Assembly: GCF_937910895.1 (NCBI RefSeq)
Contig: NZ_CALEMI010000052.1
Location: forward strand, 124,001 to 188,000
Origin: an uncultured Dokdonia sp.
GTDB lineage: Bacteria; Bacteroidota; Bacteroidia; Flavobacteriales; Flavobacteriaceae
DNA: 64,000 bases
Reading direction: 5' to 3'
Shown: one piece after another, positions 54,570 to 62,698 of the stretch
Position numbering within the stretch: the first letter of the stretch is position 1
How the letters are laid out: each line of letters starts with the position of its first letter
Notes under the pieces: model-generated
Databases searched by the model: none
The model's input: the letters and a program-made list of their open reading frames with translations, nothing else
What the model was told of the DNA's origin: nothing
Translations under genes and position numbers: made by a program

Positions 54570-55493
54570 TTAGTAATCATTGAACCAATTAAAATGATTT
54601 TGCATAATACTAGACTTATTATCATTGATATGCTCTACAAACCGTTTTGCGATAGAGGACAGATTCTTTGAACTTAACCATATAAGATTCCAATTGGTCA
54701 CAATAGGTAAATCTTTTACTGGAATAATTTGTAAATCTCCATTAAGGAGTTCGTTTTTAATCCCGATAAGCGGAACGATAGAAAACCCTAATCCTGCTAG
54801 CACAGCTTGTTTCACCGCCTCATTTGATGTGAGTTCCATTTTCTTATAGGTAGAGATTTTATGAGATGCTATAAAACGCTCCATCGCATTACGGGTGGCA
54901 GACCCCTGTTCTCTATAAATAAGAGGTAATTCCTCAAATATTTTTGGACTTAGATTTTTTCCTACATTTTTATATTTCCGACCTCCTACAAGATGCAATT
55001 TGTTTTCCATAAGTTGCACACGATCAATTTTAAGGTTTTTAGGGATGGTGGATACCATGGCGAAGTCTACGTCATTATTTTCCAAAGAACGTACGACCTC
55101 TGCTTTATTGGTCACATCCATTATTAAATCTACTCCTGTATGCTGTGCCATAAAATCAGCCAAAAAATAAGGCATGGCATATTTTGCGGTAGAGACAATC
55201 GCAATTTTTAATTTACCTGCAAGCTCGCCTTGAAAAGAAAGCGCTTTATAGTTGAGAGCATGTACTTCTTCGAGGATTTTTGTTGCAGCTTTTGCAATCT
55301 CCTCACCAAATTCAGTGATATAAATTTTTCTACCTACTACTTCAAATAAGGGATTTTTGAATTGATCTTGAAACTTTTTTAACTGAATAGAAACAGCAGG
55401 TTGTGTAAGAAACAACTCCTCTGAAGTCTTAGTTACACTTTTTAACTCTGATATTTTATAGAAAATTTCTAATTGATGCAGCGTATAATTCAT
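54570..55493 (-). CDS. LysR family transcriptional regulator
   Basis: 307 aa. Winged HTH at 1-60 (MNYTLHQLEIFYKISELKSV, then LFLTQPAVSIQLKKFQ) and a substrate-binding domain at about 90-290. It is divergent from the SbtA-like transporter gene, with LysR-type direct repeats in between, so it probably controls that operon and itself. By neighbour it could sense inorganic carbon status, in the manner of CbbR/CmpR, which is inference. Confidence 0.92.
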   Translation of the reverse strand: MNYTLHQLEIFYKISELKSVTKTSEELFLTQPAVSIQLKKFQDQFKNPLFEVVGRKIYITEFGEEIAKAATKILEEVHALNYKALSFQGELAGKLKIAIVSTAKYAMPYFLADFMAQHTGVDLIMDVTNKAEVVRSLENNDVDFAMVSTIPKNLKIDRVQLMENKLHLVGGRKYKNVGKNLSPKIFEELPLIYREQGSATRNAMERFIASHKISTYKKMELTSNEAVKQAVLAGLGFSIVPLIGIKNELLNGDLQIIPVKDLPIVTNWNLIWLSSKNLSSIAKRFVEHINDNKSSIMQNHFNWFNDY

Positions 55494-55538
55494 AATAAAT
55501 AGTTATGTATTTCATAATAAATATAAATAAAAATATAC
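55489..55538. promoter_or_regulatory. LysR-type repeats upstream of the sbtA operon
   Basis: TTCATAATAAATA occurs at 55489-55501 and 55511-55523, 22 bp apart. It is followed by ATATAAATAAAAATATAC at 55521-55538. The last 18-mer occurs again, unchanged, at 56829-56846 in front of the 103-aa gene. Confidence 0.6.
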
Positions 55539-55583
55539 AAAACAAACTGCACATCTTTGCATAAATTAAAAATTAACACTTTT

Positions 55584-55814
55584 ATGAAGCATCAAAATAC
55601 AGAACAACATCAAACAAAAATAATACAGTTACAAACATCTAAAAAAAGACATATTCCTTTCTTATCAAATAAAATAGCAATTGTAGTAATGCTTGGATTT
55701 TTCATCAGTCTTTCTGTAGCAAGCAACTATCTTTTTCTAGAAGAAATTTTGATCGCTACAGCTATTATAAGTTTATCCTTTTCATCAAAAGAGACTACAA
55801 AAATCAACAAATAA
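55584..55814 (+). CDS. Small membrane protein preceding the SbtA-like transporter
   Basis: 76 aa from the ATG at 55584; an upstream ATG at 55557 would add nine residues but lies close to the likely promoter. One or two hydrophobic segments (about 35-68). Unrecognised. It ends 23 bp before the transporter gene, so is likely co-transcribed and may be a partner subunit. Confidence 0.6.
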   Translation: MKHQNTEQHQTKIIQLQTSKKRHIPFLSNKIAIVVMLGFFISLSVASNYLFLEEILIATAIISLSFSSKETTKINK

Positions 55815-55837
55815 GGTAGTTCAGATATCACATAATT

Positions 55838-56797
55838 ATGGATTTACACTTGTTATTTGACAACTTAACAAACCCTGCATTACTATTTTTCTTTTTAGGT
55901 GTTATTGCCGTTCAACTTAAGAGCGATCTAAGTATACCTTCAAATTCTTCAAAATTCATATCCCTCTATTTACTTTTATCCATTGGTTTCAAAGGAGGTC
56001 AAGAACTGGCTCACAGCACCTTTAATAACGAAATTTTATGGTCGTTACTTTTTGGAATGTTCCTCGCTATAGCGATCCCTTGTTACACCTATTTTATTTT
56101 AAGACGAAAGTTTTCTGTAGAAAATGCAGGCGCTATTGCCGCAGCGTATGGGTCTGTAAGTGCCGTAACATTTGTTACTACGATCTCATTTCTTGAGATG
56201 GAGCAAATTCCTTTTAACGGTCACATGGTTGCCGTAATGGCTCTTATGGAAGCTCCTTCTATTATGGTAGGACTCTTGCTTATCACTGTATTTGCCAAAA
56301 ATAAGAAAGAAGATAGCGTCCCAATGAAGAAAGTGGTACATCATGCATTAACTAATGGAAGTGTACTCCTTATTATAGGAAGTTTGATTATAGGATTTTT
56401 AACTAGCGAAGCTCAAGCAGAAGGTATAAAGCCTTTTACTACAGATATATTCAAAGGATTTCTAGCCGTGTTTCTATTGGATATGGGAATTACGAGTGGA
56501 AAAAAACTATCAGATTTTATAAAGAAAGGATGGTTTGCTTTTTTATTTGCTATTATTATACCTATCATAAACGGAAGTATCGTTGCTGTAGTAAGTGGCT
56601 TGTTTATAGAAAGTGAAGGTAACAGACTCTTGTTTGCCATACTCGCAGCAAGTGCTTCTTATATTGCTGTTCCTGCCGCTATGAAACTAGCCGCTCCAAA
56701 GGCAAACCCAAGTCTTTATATACCTATGGCACTAGCCATTACGTTCCCATTCAATATTACGTTAGGAATGCCGTTGTATCTATACCTTATTCAATAA
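55838..56797 (+). CDS. Sodium-dependent bicarbonate transporter, SbtA-like
   Basis: 319 aa with about ten membrane helices in two inverted halves. The halves hold the SbtA-type motifs (LSIGFKGGQELA in the first; AAYGSVSAVTFVT and the related AASASYIAVPAAM in the second). SbtA imports bicarbonate with Na+ in cyanobacteria; related proteins occur in heterotrophic marine Flavobacteria, where they may feed anaplerotic CO2 fixation. Encoded divergently from a LysR regulator. No PII-like SbtB is recognised next to it. Confidence 0.9.
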   Translation: MDLHLLFDNLTNPALLFFFLGVIAVQLKSDLSIPSNSSKFISLYLLLSIGFKGGQELAHSTFNNEILWSLLFGMFLAIAIPCYTYFILRRKFSVENAGAIAAAYGSVSAVTFVTTISFLEMEQIPFNGHMVAVMALMEAPSIMVGLLLITVFAKNKKEDSVPMKKVVHHALTNGSVLLIIGSLIIGFLTSEAQAEGIKPFTTDIFKGFLAVFLLDMGITSGKKLSDFIKKGWFAFLFAIIIPIINGSIVAVVSGLFIESEGNRLLFAILAASASYIAVPAAMKLAAPKANPSLYIPMALAITFPFNITLGMPLYLYLIQ

Positions 56798-56828
56798 TCA
56801 TAAATTTTACTAATACTATGCATTAAAT

Positions 56829-56846
56829 ATATAAATAAAAATATAC
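56829..56846. promoter_or_regulatory. Second copy of the 18-bp AT-rich operator-like sequence
   Basis: ATATAAATAAAAATATAC, identical to 55521-55538, in the gap between the transporter and the 103-aa gene. This suggests a second promoter under the same regulator. Confidence 0.55.
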
Positions 56847-56901
56847 GAACATTTAATCAGACATTTGTACTATAAATAAATCAGTTTAAAATTTGACACC
56901 T

Positions 56902-57213
56902 ATGAATACAGTAGCCACATCTCCAGAAGTAGCAAAAGACAAACATCAAATTAATTTAATAGATGGTTGCTTTTCTGCATCAGAAGCACAGGATATTTTA
57001 ACGCCTATGCTCGCTAAGAAAATCAACTTTCACCAAGTAAAGCGTATGTCTCTTTTCGAAAAGAATCACAGTGATTCTTGTGCATCAGATAGAGATAGAA
57101 TTTTAGAACTTGAAGAAGCAAAGATAAAAGCAGAAGATATTTTTTTACAAGCAAAACTTGAAGGAAAGAAAGTAAAAATGCATAGTGTTATACATATTAC
57201 ACTTGAAGATTAA
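56902..57213 (+). CDS. Conserved-looking small cytoplasmic protein behind the transporter
   Basis: 103 aa from the ATG at 56902 (an upstream TTG is a weak alternative). It is soluble, with a helix rich in Glu/Lys/Ala (ILELEEAKIKAEDIFLQAKLEG) and a short strand end (VKMHSVIHITLED). Unrecognised; it is not a PII-like SbtB by sequence. Its own 18-bp operator-like box and place after sbtA suggest a linked role. Confidence 0.65.
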   Translation: MNTVATSPEVAKDKHQINLIDGCFSASEAQDILTPMLAKKINFHQVKRMSLFEKNHSDSCASDRDRILELEEAKIKAEDIFLQAKLEGKKVKMHSVIHITLED

Positions 57214-57324
57214 GCAAGTAATTTATTTGTTGATTTAAGCCACAATACACATAATTTAGTTTAGTTTAAAATAATATATTAAGAAAAAACTGGTACTTCG
57301 TTCTTACTATATGTTTTATCACTC

Positions 57325-57359
57325 AAAAATAGCGGTTCTGAACAGACCGCTATTTTTTT
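57325..57359 (+). terminator. Strong Rho-independent terminator
   Basis: AAAAATAGCGGT pairs with ACCGCTATTTTT around a loop that can pair further (CTG/CAG), followed by T. It closes the transporter operon. Confidence 0.92.
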
Positions 57360-57464
57360 GTTTAAAATAACTTTAACAGCAAACTAAAACCCAATCATAT
57401 ATCCTTTTTACAATCATTTCATTAAAAAAATAGATACAAACCCTGTATTATTTAAAAAAAAATC

Positions 57465-57472
57465 TACATTTG
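57465..57472 (+). promoter_or_regulatory. -7 box of the arginine operon
   Basis: TACATTTG, a full match to TAnnTTTG. It lies only 5 bp before the leader-peptide ATG, so the leader would be read from a very short or leaderless 5' end. Confidence 0.65.
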
Positions 57473-57477
57473 TAATA

Positions 57478-57543
57478 TGACTACTTCAAAAAATAAAACA
57501 CGTATAGTACCTATCGCACCACCCGTGCGCCGCCACCGCTAAT
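57478..57543 (+). CDS. Arginine-rich leader peptide of the arginine operon
   Basis: 21 codons, ATG at 57478, TAA at 57541. The end reads PPVRRHR; the four Arg codons are one CGT and three CGC, in sequence otherwise poor in such codons. It is too short for a functional protein. Its place just behind a -7 box and 230 bp before an arginine-biosynthesis operon fits a ribosome-stalling attenuator that senses charged Arg-tRNA. The prediction rests on composition and place; no relative is known to me. Confidence 0.65.
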
Positions 57544-57774
57544 TTCTTTTAGCTAGCCGCATACTATTTCACGTTTTTATTTTTTTATTATGTACCATTC
57601 AAATTTCAAATCCTATTTTCATCTTCCAGCTATTTCTCAAAATAGCAACGATTTTGTACGCCGCTTTTTCTTTCCCCGCCCGTAAGGGTACTTTTCTATT
57701 TATAGAACTTAGGTGAGTCCGGTTCTGCTTTCGAAATTTAACTCAATACATTTTAACTTTTAAAATCAACAACA
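57544..57774 (+). promoter_or_regulatory. Untranslated leader of the arginine operon
   Basis: About 230 nt without a gene. GCTATTT/AAATAGC (57629-57646) makes a 7-bp stem, and a short CCC-GTAA-GGG hairpin followed by a T-rich stretch lies near 57680-57697. These may be the attenuator stems, but I cannot establish exclusive pairing by eye. Confidence 0.4.
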
Positions 57775-58398
57775 ATGGAAATCATTATTGCTGATCAGAC
57801 ACATAGCATATATGCTCAAATTATATGCGACACCATAGAAGAAGCTGCTCAAGTACGAGGAACGGGCATCGCTAGAAGAGAACCTACATATATCATTTCA
57901 AAAATGGAAAAGAGAAATGCTGTCATTGCTCTTGATGGAAAGAAATTTGCTGGCTTTTGCTATATAGAAACTTGGAGTCATGGGAAATTTGTTGCTAATT
58001 CTGGTTTGATCGTACATCCAGACTATAGAGGGCAAGGTTTATCTAAGAAAATTAAAAAACAAATATTTGAGCATTCAAGAACCAAATTTCCAGAAGCAAA
58101 AATTTTTAGTATCACCACAGGATTGGCGGTAATGAAATTAAATAGTAATCTTGGATATACCCCCGTCACTTTTTCTGAACTCACCAAAGACCAAACATTT
58201 TGGGATGGTTGTCAAACGTGTAAAAATCACGACATACTACAAAGAACCAACCAATCCATGTGCCTTTGTACCGGCATGCTATACGACCCAAATAGCAAGC
58301 AAAAAACAGAACAAAAAGAAATAACAAGCAACGCTTTTTCCAGATTAAAAAGTATCAAACACACGCTTTTTTTAAAAAATAAAAACAATAAAACCTAG
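57775..58398 (+). CDS. GNAT N-acetyltransferase, candidate N-acetyl(succinyl)glutamate synthase
   Basis: 207 aa. The GNAT acyl-CoA motif is V-x-P-x-Y-R-G-Q-G (IVHPDYRGQGLSKKI, about 81-95). The C-terminal part has a Cys cluster (GCQTCKNHDIL, then MCLCTGMLYD) that could bind metal. As first gene of the arginine operon it is the best candidate for the acylation of glutamate that starts the pathway, in place of ArgA or ArgJ. It does not look like classical ArgA (no amino-acid-kinase domain). The assignment is from context. Confidence 0.75.
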   Translation: MEIIIADQTHSIYAQIICDTIEEAAQVRGTGIARREPTYIISKMEKRNAVIALDGKKFAGFCYIETWSHGKFVANSGLIVHPDYRGQGLSKKIKKQIFEHSRTKFPEAKIFSITTGLAVMKLNSNLGYTPVTFSELTKDQTFWDGCQTCKNHDILQRTNQSMCLCTGMLYDPNSKQKTEQKEITSNAFSRLKSIKHTLFLKNKNNKT

Positions 58399-58420
58399 GT
58401 CAATCGATTAAACCAGATCC

Positions 58421-58496
58421 CACTCAATAGCGGGATTAGTTCAACTTACAATTTTGAGTGTGTCTTGTAAACTTCTCAAAAATTGAATTTCACTAA
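58421..58496 (+). repeat. Structured repeat AGCGGGATTAGTTCAACT..., copy 3, upstream of argG
   Basis: Shares the 5' core with copies 1 and 2. The stem here is TTTTGAG/CTCAAAA: both sides changed together compared with TTTTGTA/TACAAAA. It ends in TTTCACTAA and lies 11 bp before the argG start, so it may act in the mRNA. Confidence 0.7.
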
Positions 58497-58507
58497 AAAT
58501 AAAAAAA

Positions 58508-59704
58508 ATGAATACATCCAAAAAAATAGTGCTCGCTTATAGTGGTGGTTTAGACACCTCTTACTGTGCCGTACACTTATCAAAAGATAAAAACTTTGAA
58601 GTACATGCGGTAAGCGTAAATACTGGCGGCTTCTCTGATGAAGAGATTAATACCGTAAAAAACACAGCGTATTCATTAGGTGTAACCAGCTATAAGAATA
58701 TAGATGCCATCACTCCTTTCTATCAAAAAGTCGTAAAGTATTTGATCTTTGGGAATGTGTTAAAGAACAATTCGTATCCTTTATCTGTAAGTGCCGAGCG
58801 TATCATCCAAGCCATTAAGGTTGTTGAATATGCCAAAAACATTGATGCCAACTACATTGCTCATGGAAGTACGGGTGCAGGAAATGACCAAGTACGATTT
58901 GATATGATTTTTCAAACACTTGCCCCAGACATTGAAATCATAACTCCTATAAGAGACCAACAACTTTCTAGACAAGAAGAAATTGATTATTTAAAAAATT
59001 ATGGTGTAGATCTCTCCTGGGAGAAAGCAAAATATTCGATTAATAAAGGGCTTTGGGGTACAAGCATAGGCGGTGAAGAAACTTTAACCTCAGAAAAAGG
59101 ATTGCCAGAAAATGCATTCCCATCTCAATTGACCAAAACAGGCAAAGAGCAAGTCACACTCACTTTTGAAAAAGGAGAATTAATCGCCGTCAATGGTAAC
59201 ATACAAGCTCCCGAAAAAAACATTGAAGTCTTAGAGAACATAGCATCACCTTATGCTATAGGAAGAGATATTCATGTAGGCGACACGATTGTGGGCATCA
59301 AAGGACGTGTGGGGTTTGAAGCTGCAGCAGCTCTGATTACCATTAAGGCACATCATCTATTAGAAAAACATACGCTTACTAAATGGCAATTACAACATAA
59401 AGAATATATAGCCAATTTTTACGGTATGCATTTGCATGAAGGACAATATCTAGATCCTGTCATGAGAGATATGGAAGCCTTTTTATCCAGCAGTCAAGAA
59501 AAAGTATCTGGTGATGTGATGGTCACATTACAACCATATCACTTTTCCTTAGACGGTATTATTTCTAAGAATGATTTGATGTGTTCAAAGTTTGGAAGCT
59601 ATGGCGAAATGAACACACAGTGGACTGCTGCAGAAGCCAAAGGATTCATCAAAATAAATGGGAATCAAAATAAAATCTACCAACAAATACACGCAACATC
59701 ATGA
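58508..59704 (+). CDS. argG: Argininosuccinate synthase
   Basis: 398 aa, the usual length. The ATP-binding motif YSGGLDTSYC lies at about 10-19, and the aspartate/citrulline region HGSTGAGNDQVRFD is present. Joins citrulline and aspartate in the cytoplasm. In Bacteroidota the pathway passes through acylated citrulline that is deacylated first. It lies in a run of closely spaced genes; the stop overlaps argC by 4 bp. Confidence 0.97.
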   Translation: MNTSKKIVLAYSGGLDTSYCAVHLSKDKNFEVHAVSVNTGGFSDEEINTVKNTAYSLGVTSYKNIDAITPFYQKVVKYLIFGNVLKNNSYPLSVSAERIIQAIKVVEYAKNIDANYIAHGSTGAGNDQVRFDMIFQTLAPDIEIITPIRDQQLSRQEEIDYLKNYGVDLSWEKAKYSINKGLWGTSIGGEETLTSEKGLPENAFPSQLTKTGKEQVTLTFEKGELIAVNGNIQAPEKNIEVLENIASPYAIGRDIHVGDTIVGIKGRVGFEAAAALITIKAHHLLEKHTLTKWQLQHKEYIANFYGMHLHEGQYLDPVMRDMEAFLSSSQEKVSGDVMVTLQPYHFSLDGIISKNDLMCSKFGSYGEMNTQWTAAEAKGFIKINGNQNKIYQQIHATS

Positions 59705-60678
59705 TCAAAGTAGGAATTATAGGAGGAGCCGGATATACCGCAGGAGAACTGATTCGAATCTTACTGCATCATCCTAAAGCAACGATTAATTTTGTTTTCA
59801 GCACCTCCAATGCAGGAAATAAAGTATATAAAGTGCATCAAGATTTAATCGGATCGACGGACTTAACGTTCACAAATACCATCAATCCAAAAGTAGATGT
59901 GGTGTTTCTATGCCTAGGGCATGGAAATTCAAGAAAATTCTTAGAAGAACATTCATTTTCTGAAGACACCAAAATCATCGACTTAAGTACTGATTTTAGA
60001 CTTTTGGAAGATCAAGTCTACAAAGGAAAATCATTTGTATATGGATTGCCAGAGGTATATAAAAAATCCATTCAAAAAGCACAATACATCGCAAATCCAG
60101 GGTGTTTCGCGACAGCGATCCAATTGGCATTAGCGCCACTAGCAAGTAGTAATCTGTTAACAAAAGACATTCATGTGAATGCCGTCACGGGTGCCACTGG
60201 GGCTGGTACATCACTTTCGAAGTCTACTCATTTTACATGGAGAGATAACAACTTTTCGCATTATAAATCTTTTACACATCAGCATCTAGCAGAGATTCAC
60301 GAAACCATGCATCATGTGCAACCTGATTTTGATCTTGACATTCATTTTATTCCTAATAGAGGGAATTTCTCCAGAGGGATTTTCGCGACAGCGTACACCT
60401 ATTTTGAAAAATCTTTAGAAGAAGCGATCGCATTATACAAAACATATTATCAAGATGCACCTTTCACCATCATATCGGATGAAGAAATCCATTTAAAACA
60501 AGTGGTCAATACCAATAAATGTGTCCTTCATTTACAAAAGCATACCAATAAATTATTAATCACAAGCATTGTAGACAATCTCTTGAAAGGTGCCTCAGGA
60601 CAAGCTATTCAGAATATGAATTTGGCTTTTGGTCTTGTCGAAACCGATGGTCTACAATTAAAAGGATCCATTTTTTAA
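59701..60678 (+). CDS. argC: N-acetyl-gamma-glutamyl-phosphate reductase
   Basis: 325 aa. The NADP-binding loop GIIGGAGYTAGELIRIL is at the N-terminus and the catalytic Cys135 in ANPGCFATAIQLAL. Reduces acyl-glutamyl phosphate to the semialdehyde. Two GTTTCGCGACAGC-like degraded palindromes lie inside the gene. Start overlaps argG (ATGA). Confidence 0.97.
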   Translation: MIKVGIIGGAGYTAGELIRILLHHPKATINFVFSTSNAGNKVYKVHQDLIGSTDLTFTNTINPKVDVVFLCLGHGNSRKFLEEHSFSEDTKIIDLSTDFRLLEDQVYKGKSFVYGLPEVYKKSIQKAQYIANPGCFATAIQLALAPLASSNLLTKDIHVNAVTGATGAGTSLSKSTHFTWRDNNFSHYKSFTHQHLAEIHETMHHVQPDFDLDIHFIPNRGNFSRGIFATAYTYFEKSLEEAIALYKTYYQDAPFTIISDEEIHLKQVVNTNKCVLHLQKHTNKLLITSIVDNLLKGASGQAIQNMNLAFGLVETDGLQLKGSIF

Positions 60679-60690
60679 AAAATAAAACGT

Positions 60691-61491
60691 ATGAAAATAG
60701 CTATCATAGGAACAGGGAATTTAGGGAAGTCTATCGCAAAAGGATTGGTTACCAATCAAGCACTCAAGAGCCTGTACCTTACCAAAAGAAACCTCACAAA
60801 ACTCAAAGAATTTGAAGACTACAAGAATGTCGTCTTAACAAAAGATAATTTGGAAGCGGCGCAACATACTGATGTTTTAATCTTTGCAGTACAACCAGCG
60901 CATCTGGAAGGAGTTTTGAAGGAGATTCAACCTTTACTCACCAAAAAACATATTATCATCTCTACCGTCACAGGCGTTTCTATTGCCAATATCGAGCAAA
61001 TAGTTGGCGAAGACAAGTCTGTAGTGAGAGCCATGCCCAATACGGCCATTGCTGTGGGTAAATCGATGACGTGCCTTTGTAGCAATGCTCACGGGGCAAA
61101 ACGCATTGATATGGCTGAGACTATTTTTAACAACCTAGGACACACCTTACAGATTCCAGAAGCTCAAATGCAAGCCGCTACCGTGATTTGTGCTAGTGGA
61201 ATTGCGTTTTGGATGCGACTCATACGCGCTACGACACAAGGTGCTATTCAATTAGGATTTGACGCCAAAGAAGCCCAACAACTTGCGATGTATACTTGTG
61301 AGGGTGCCGCGAGTCTACTCATTCAAAACAAACAACATCCAGAGCAGGAAATCGATAGAGTGACTACGCCAAAAGGTTGTACCATAGAAGGTCTCAACGA
61401 GATGGAACACAAAGGATTAAGCTCTTCACTCATTCAAGGAATTGTAGCGTCATTTCATAAAATCAACACCATAAAAAAGGAGCAATTATGA
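60691..61491 (+). CDS. proC: Pyrroline-5-carboxylate reductase
   Basis: 266 aa. Rossmann motif IGTGNLGKSIAKGL at the start, then the P5CR motifs VVRAMPNTAIAVGKSMT and ATVICASGIAFW. Makes proline from P5C. Its place inside the arginine operon, between argC and argD, is typical of Flavobacteria and couples the two glutamate-semialdehyde pathways. The stop overlaps argD by 4 bp. Confidence 0.95.
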   Translation: MKIAIIGTGNLGKSIAKGLVTNQALKSLYLTKRNLTKLKEFEDYKNVVLTKDNLEAAQHTDVLIFAVQPAHLEGVLKEIQPLLTKKHIIISTVTGVSIANIEQIVGEDKSVVRAMPNTAIAVGKSMTCLCSNAHGAKRIDMAETIFNNLGHTLQIPEAQMQAATVICASGIAFWMRLIRATTQGAIQLGFDAKEAQQLAMYTCEGAASLLIQNKQHPEQEIDRVTTPKGCTIEGLNEMEHKGLSSSLIQGIVASFHKINTIKKEQL

Positions 61492-62612
61492 GTTTATTTG
61501 ATGTGTATCCCCTATTTGATATGACTCCCGCTTTCGCGAAAGACGTATTCGTGTACGACACCAATGAGGTTGAATACCTAGATTTATACGGAGGTCACGC
61601 CGTTATTTCTATTGGGCATTCGCATCCTCATTACGTCCAACGTATCAGTGAGCAATTACAGAAGATCGGGTTTTATAGCAATGCGATTCAGAATCCGCTA
61701 CAACATGAGTTAGCAACGAAGCTAGGTAAGCTCTCTAAGTGTTCAAACTATCAATTATTTTTTTGTAATTCTGGTGCTGAAGCCAATGAAAATGCGCTAA
61801 AACTAGCTTCCTTTTACACTGGAAAAAAGAAAGTGCTTGCCTTTAAAAATTCTTTTCACGGGCGAACTTCTGCGGCGGTGGCAGCCACAGACAATCCTAA
61901 CATCATTGCTCCCATCAATGCACAACAAGAAGTAGATTTTGTGGCATTAGGAGATATTGAGAAGGTAGAAGACATTTTAAAAGAGGGAAAAACCTGTGCG
62001 GTTATTATCGAACATATTCAAGGGGTAGGTGGTCTTGATGAAATGCCTACGGCGTTTTATACCGCTGTCGCGAAAATCTGTAAAAAATACAACACCTTAT
62101 TCATTGCAGACGAGGTACAATCTGGTTTTGGAAGAACTGGAGATTTTTTCGCTTTTCAGAAACACGGAATCATGCCTGATATTATTTCGATGGCAAAAGG
62201 AATGGGGAACGGATTTCCTGTTGGCGGGATTTTAATTCATCCAGATTTAAAGCCCTCTTACGGAATGTTAGGGACTACGTTTGGAGGTAACCACTTAGCA
62301 TGTGCCGCTACACTTGCTGTATTAGAAATACTACAAAAGGAAGGTCTTATGCAACACGCATGTGAGATGTCTGCCTATTTTGTTGAAAAAGCACAAACAC
62401 TTCCAAAACTAAAAACCATCAAAGGCCGTGGACTCATGCTAGGATTGGAATTTGATTTTCCTATTGCTGCCTTACGTAAAACACTTATTTATCAACATCA
62501 CATATTTACAGGAAGTTCTAAAAACCCAAACTTATTAAGAATCCTTCCTCCACTGACAATTCAGAAAAAACATATTGATCATTTTATGGATGCTTTACAC
62601 CAAGAATTATAA
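61488..62612 (+). CDS. argD: Acetylornithine (or succinylornithine) aminotransferase
   Basis: 374 aa, class-III PLP aminotransferase. The PLP lysine is Lys237 (MAKGMGNGFPVGG); the motifs FCNSGAEANENALKLA and FADEVQSGFGRTG (as FIADEVQSGFGRTG) are intact. A palindrome copy at 61530-61543 gives AFAK near residue 15 and may mark a repeat insertion tolerated at the N-terminus. Confidence 0.95.
   Translation: MSLFDVYPLFDMTPAFAKDVFVYDTNEVEYLDLYGGHAVISIGHSHPHYVQRISEQLQKIGFYSNAIQNPLQHELATKLGKLSKCSNYQLFFCNSGAEANENALKLASFYTGKKKVLAFKNSFHGRTSAAVAATDNPNIIAPINAQQEVDFVALGDIEKVEDILKEGKTCAVIIEHIQGVGGLDEMPTAFYTAVAKICKKYNTLFIADEVQSGFGRTGDFFAFQKHGIMPDIISMAKGMGNGFPVGGILIHPDLKPSYGMLGTTFGGNHLACAATLAVLEILQKEGLMQHACEMSAYFVEKAQTLPKLKTIKGRGLMLGLEFDFPIAALRKTLIYQHHIFTGSSKNPNLLRILPPLTIQKKHIDHFMDALHQEL
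61530..61543. repeat. Dispersed palindrome, one base from GCTTTCGCGAAAGC, inside argD
   Basis: GCTTTCGCGAAAGA, read in frame as AFAKD. Confidence 0.8.
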
Positions 62613-62698
62613 GAGTCATAAAAGATATTTAGCAGACAATAACTAACACCCATTGGCATTATTAAATTACTATTCAGATCGTTACAAAATTCAAACAG

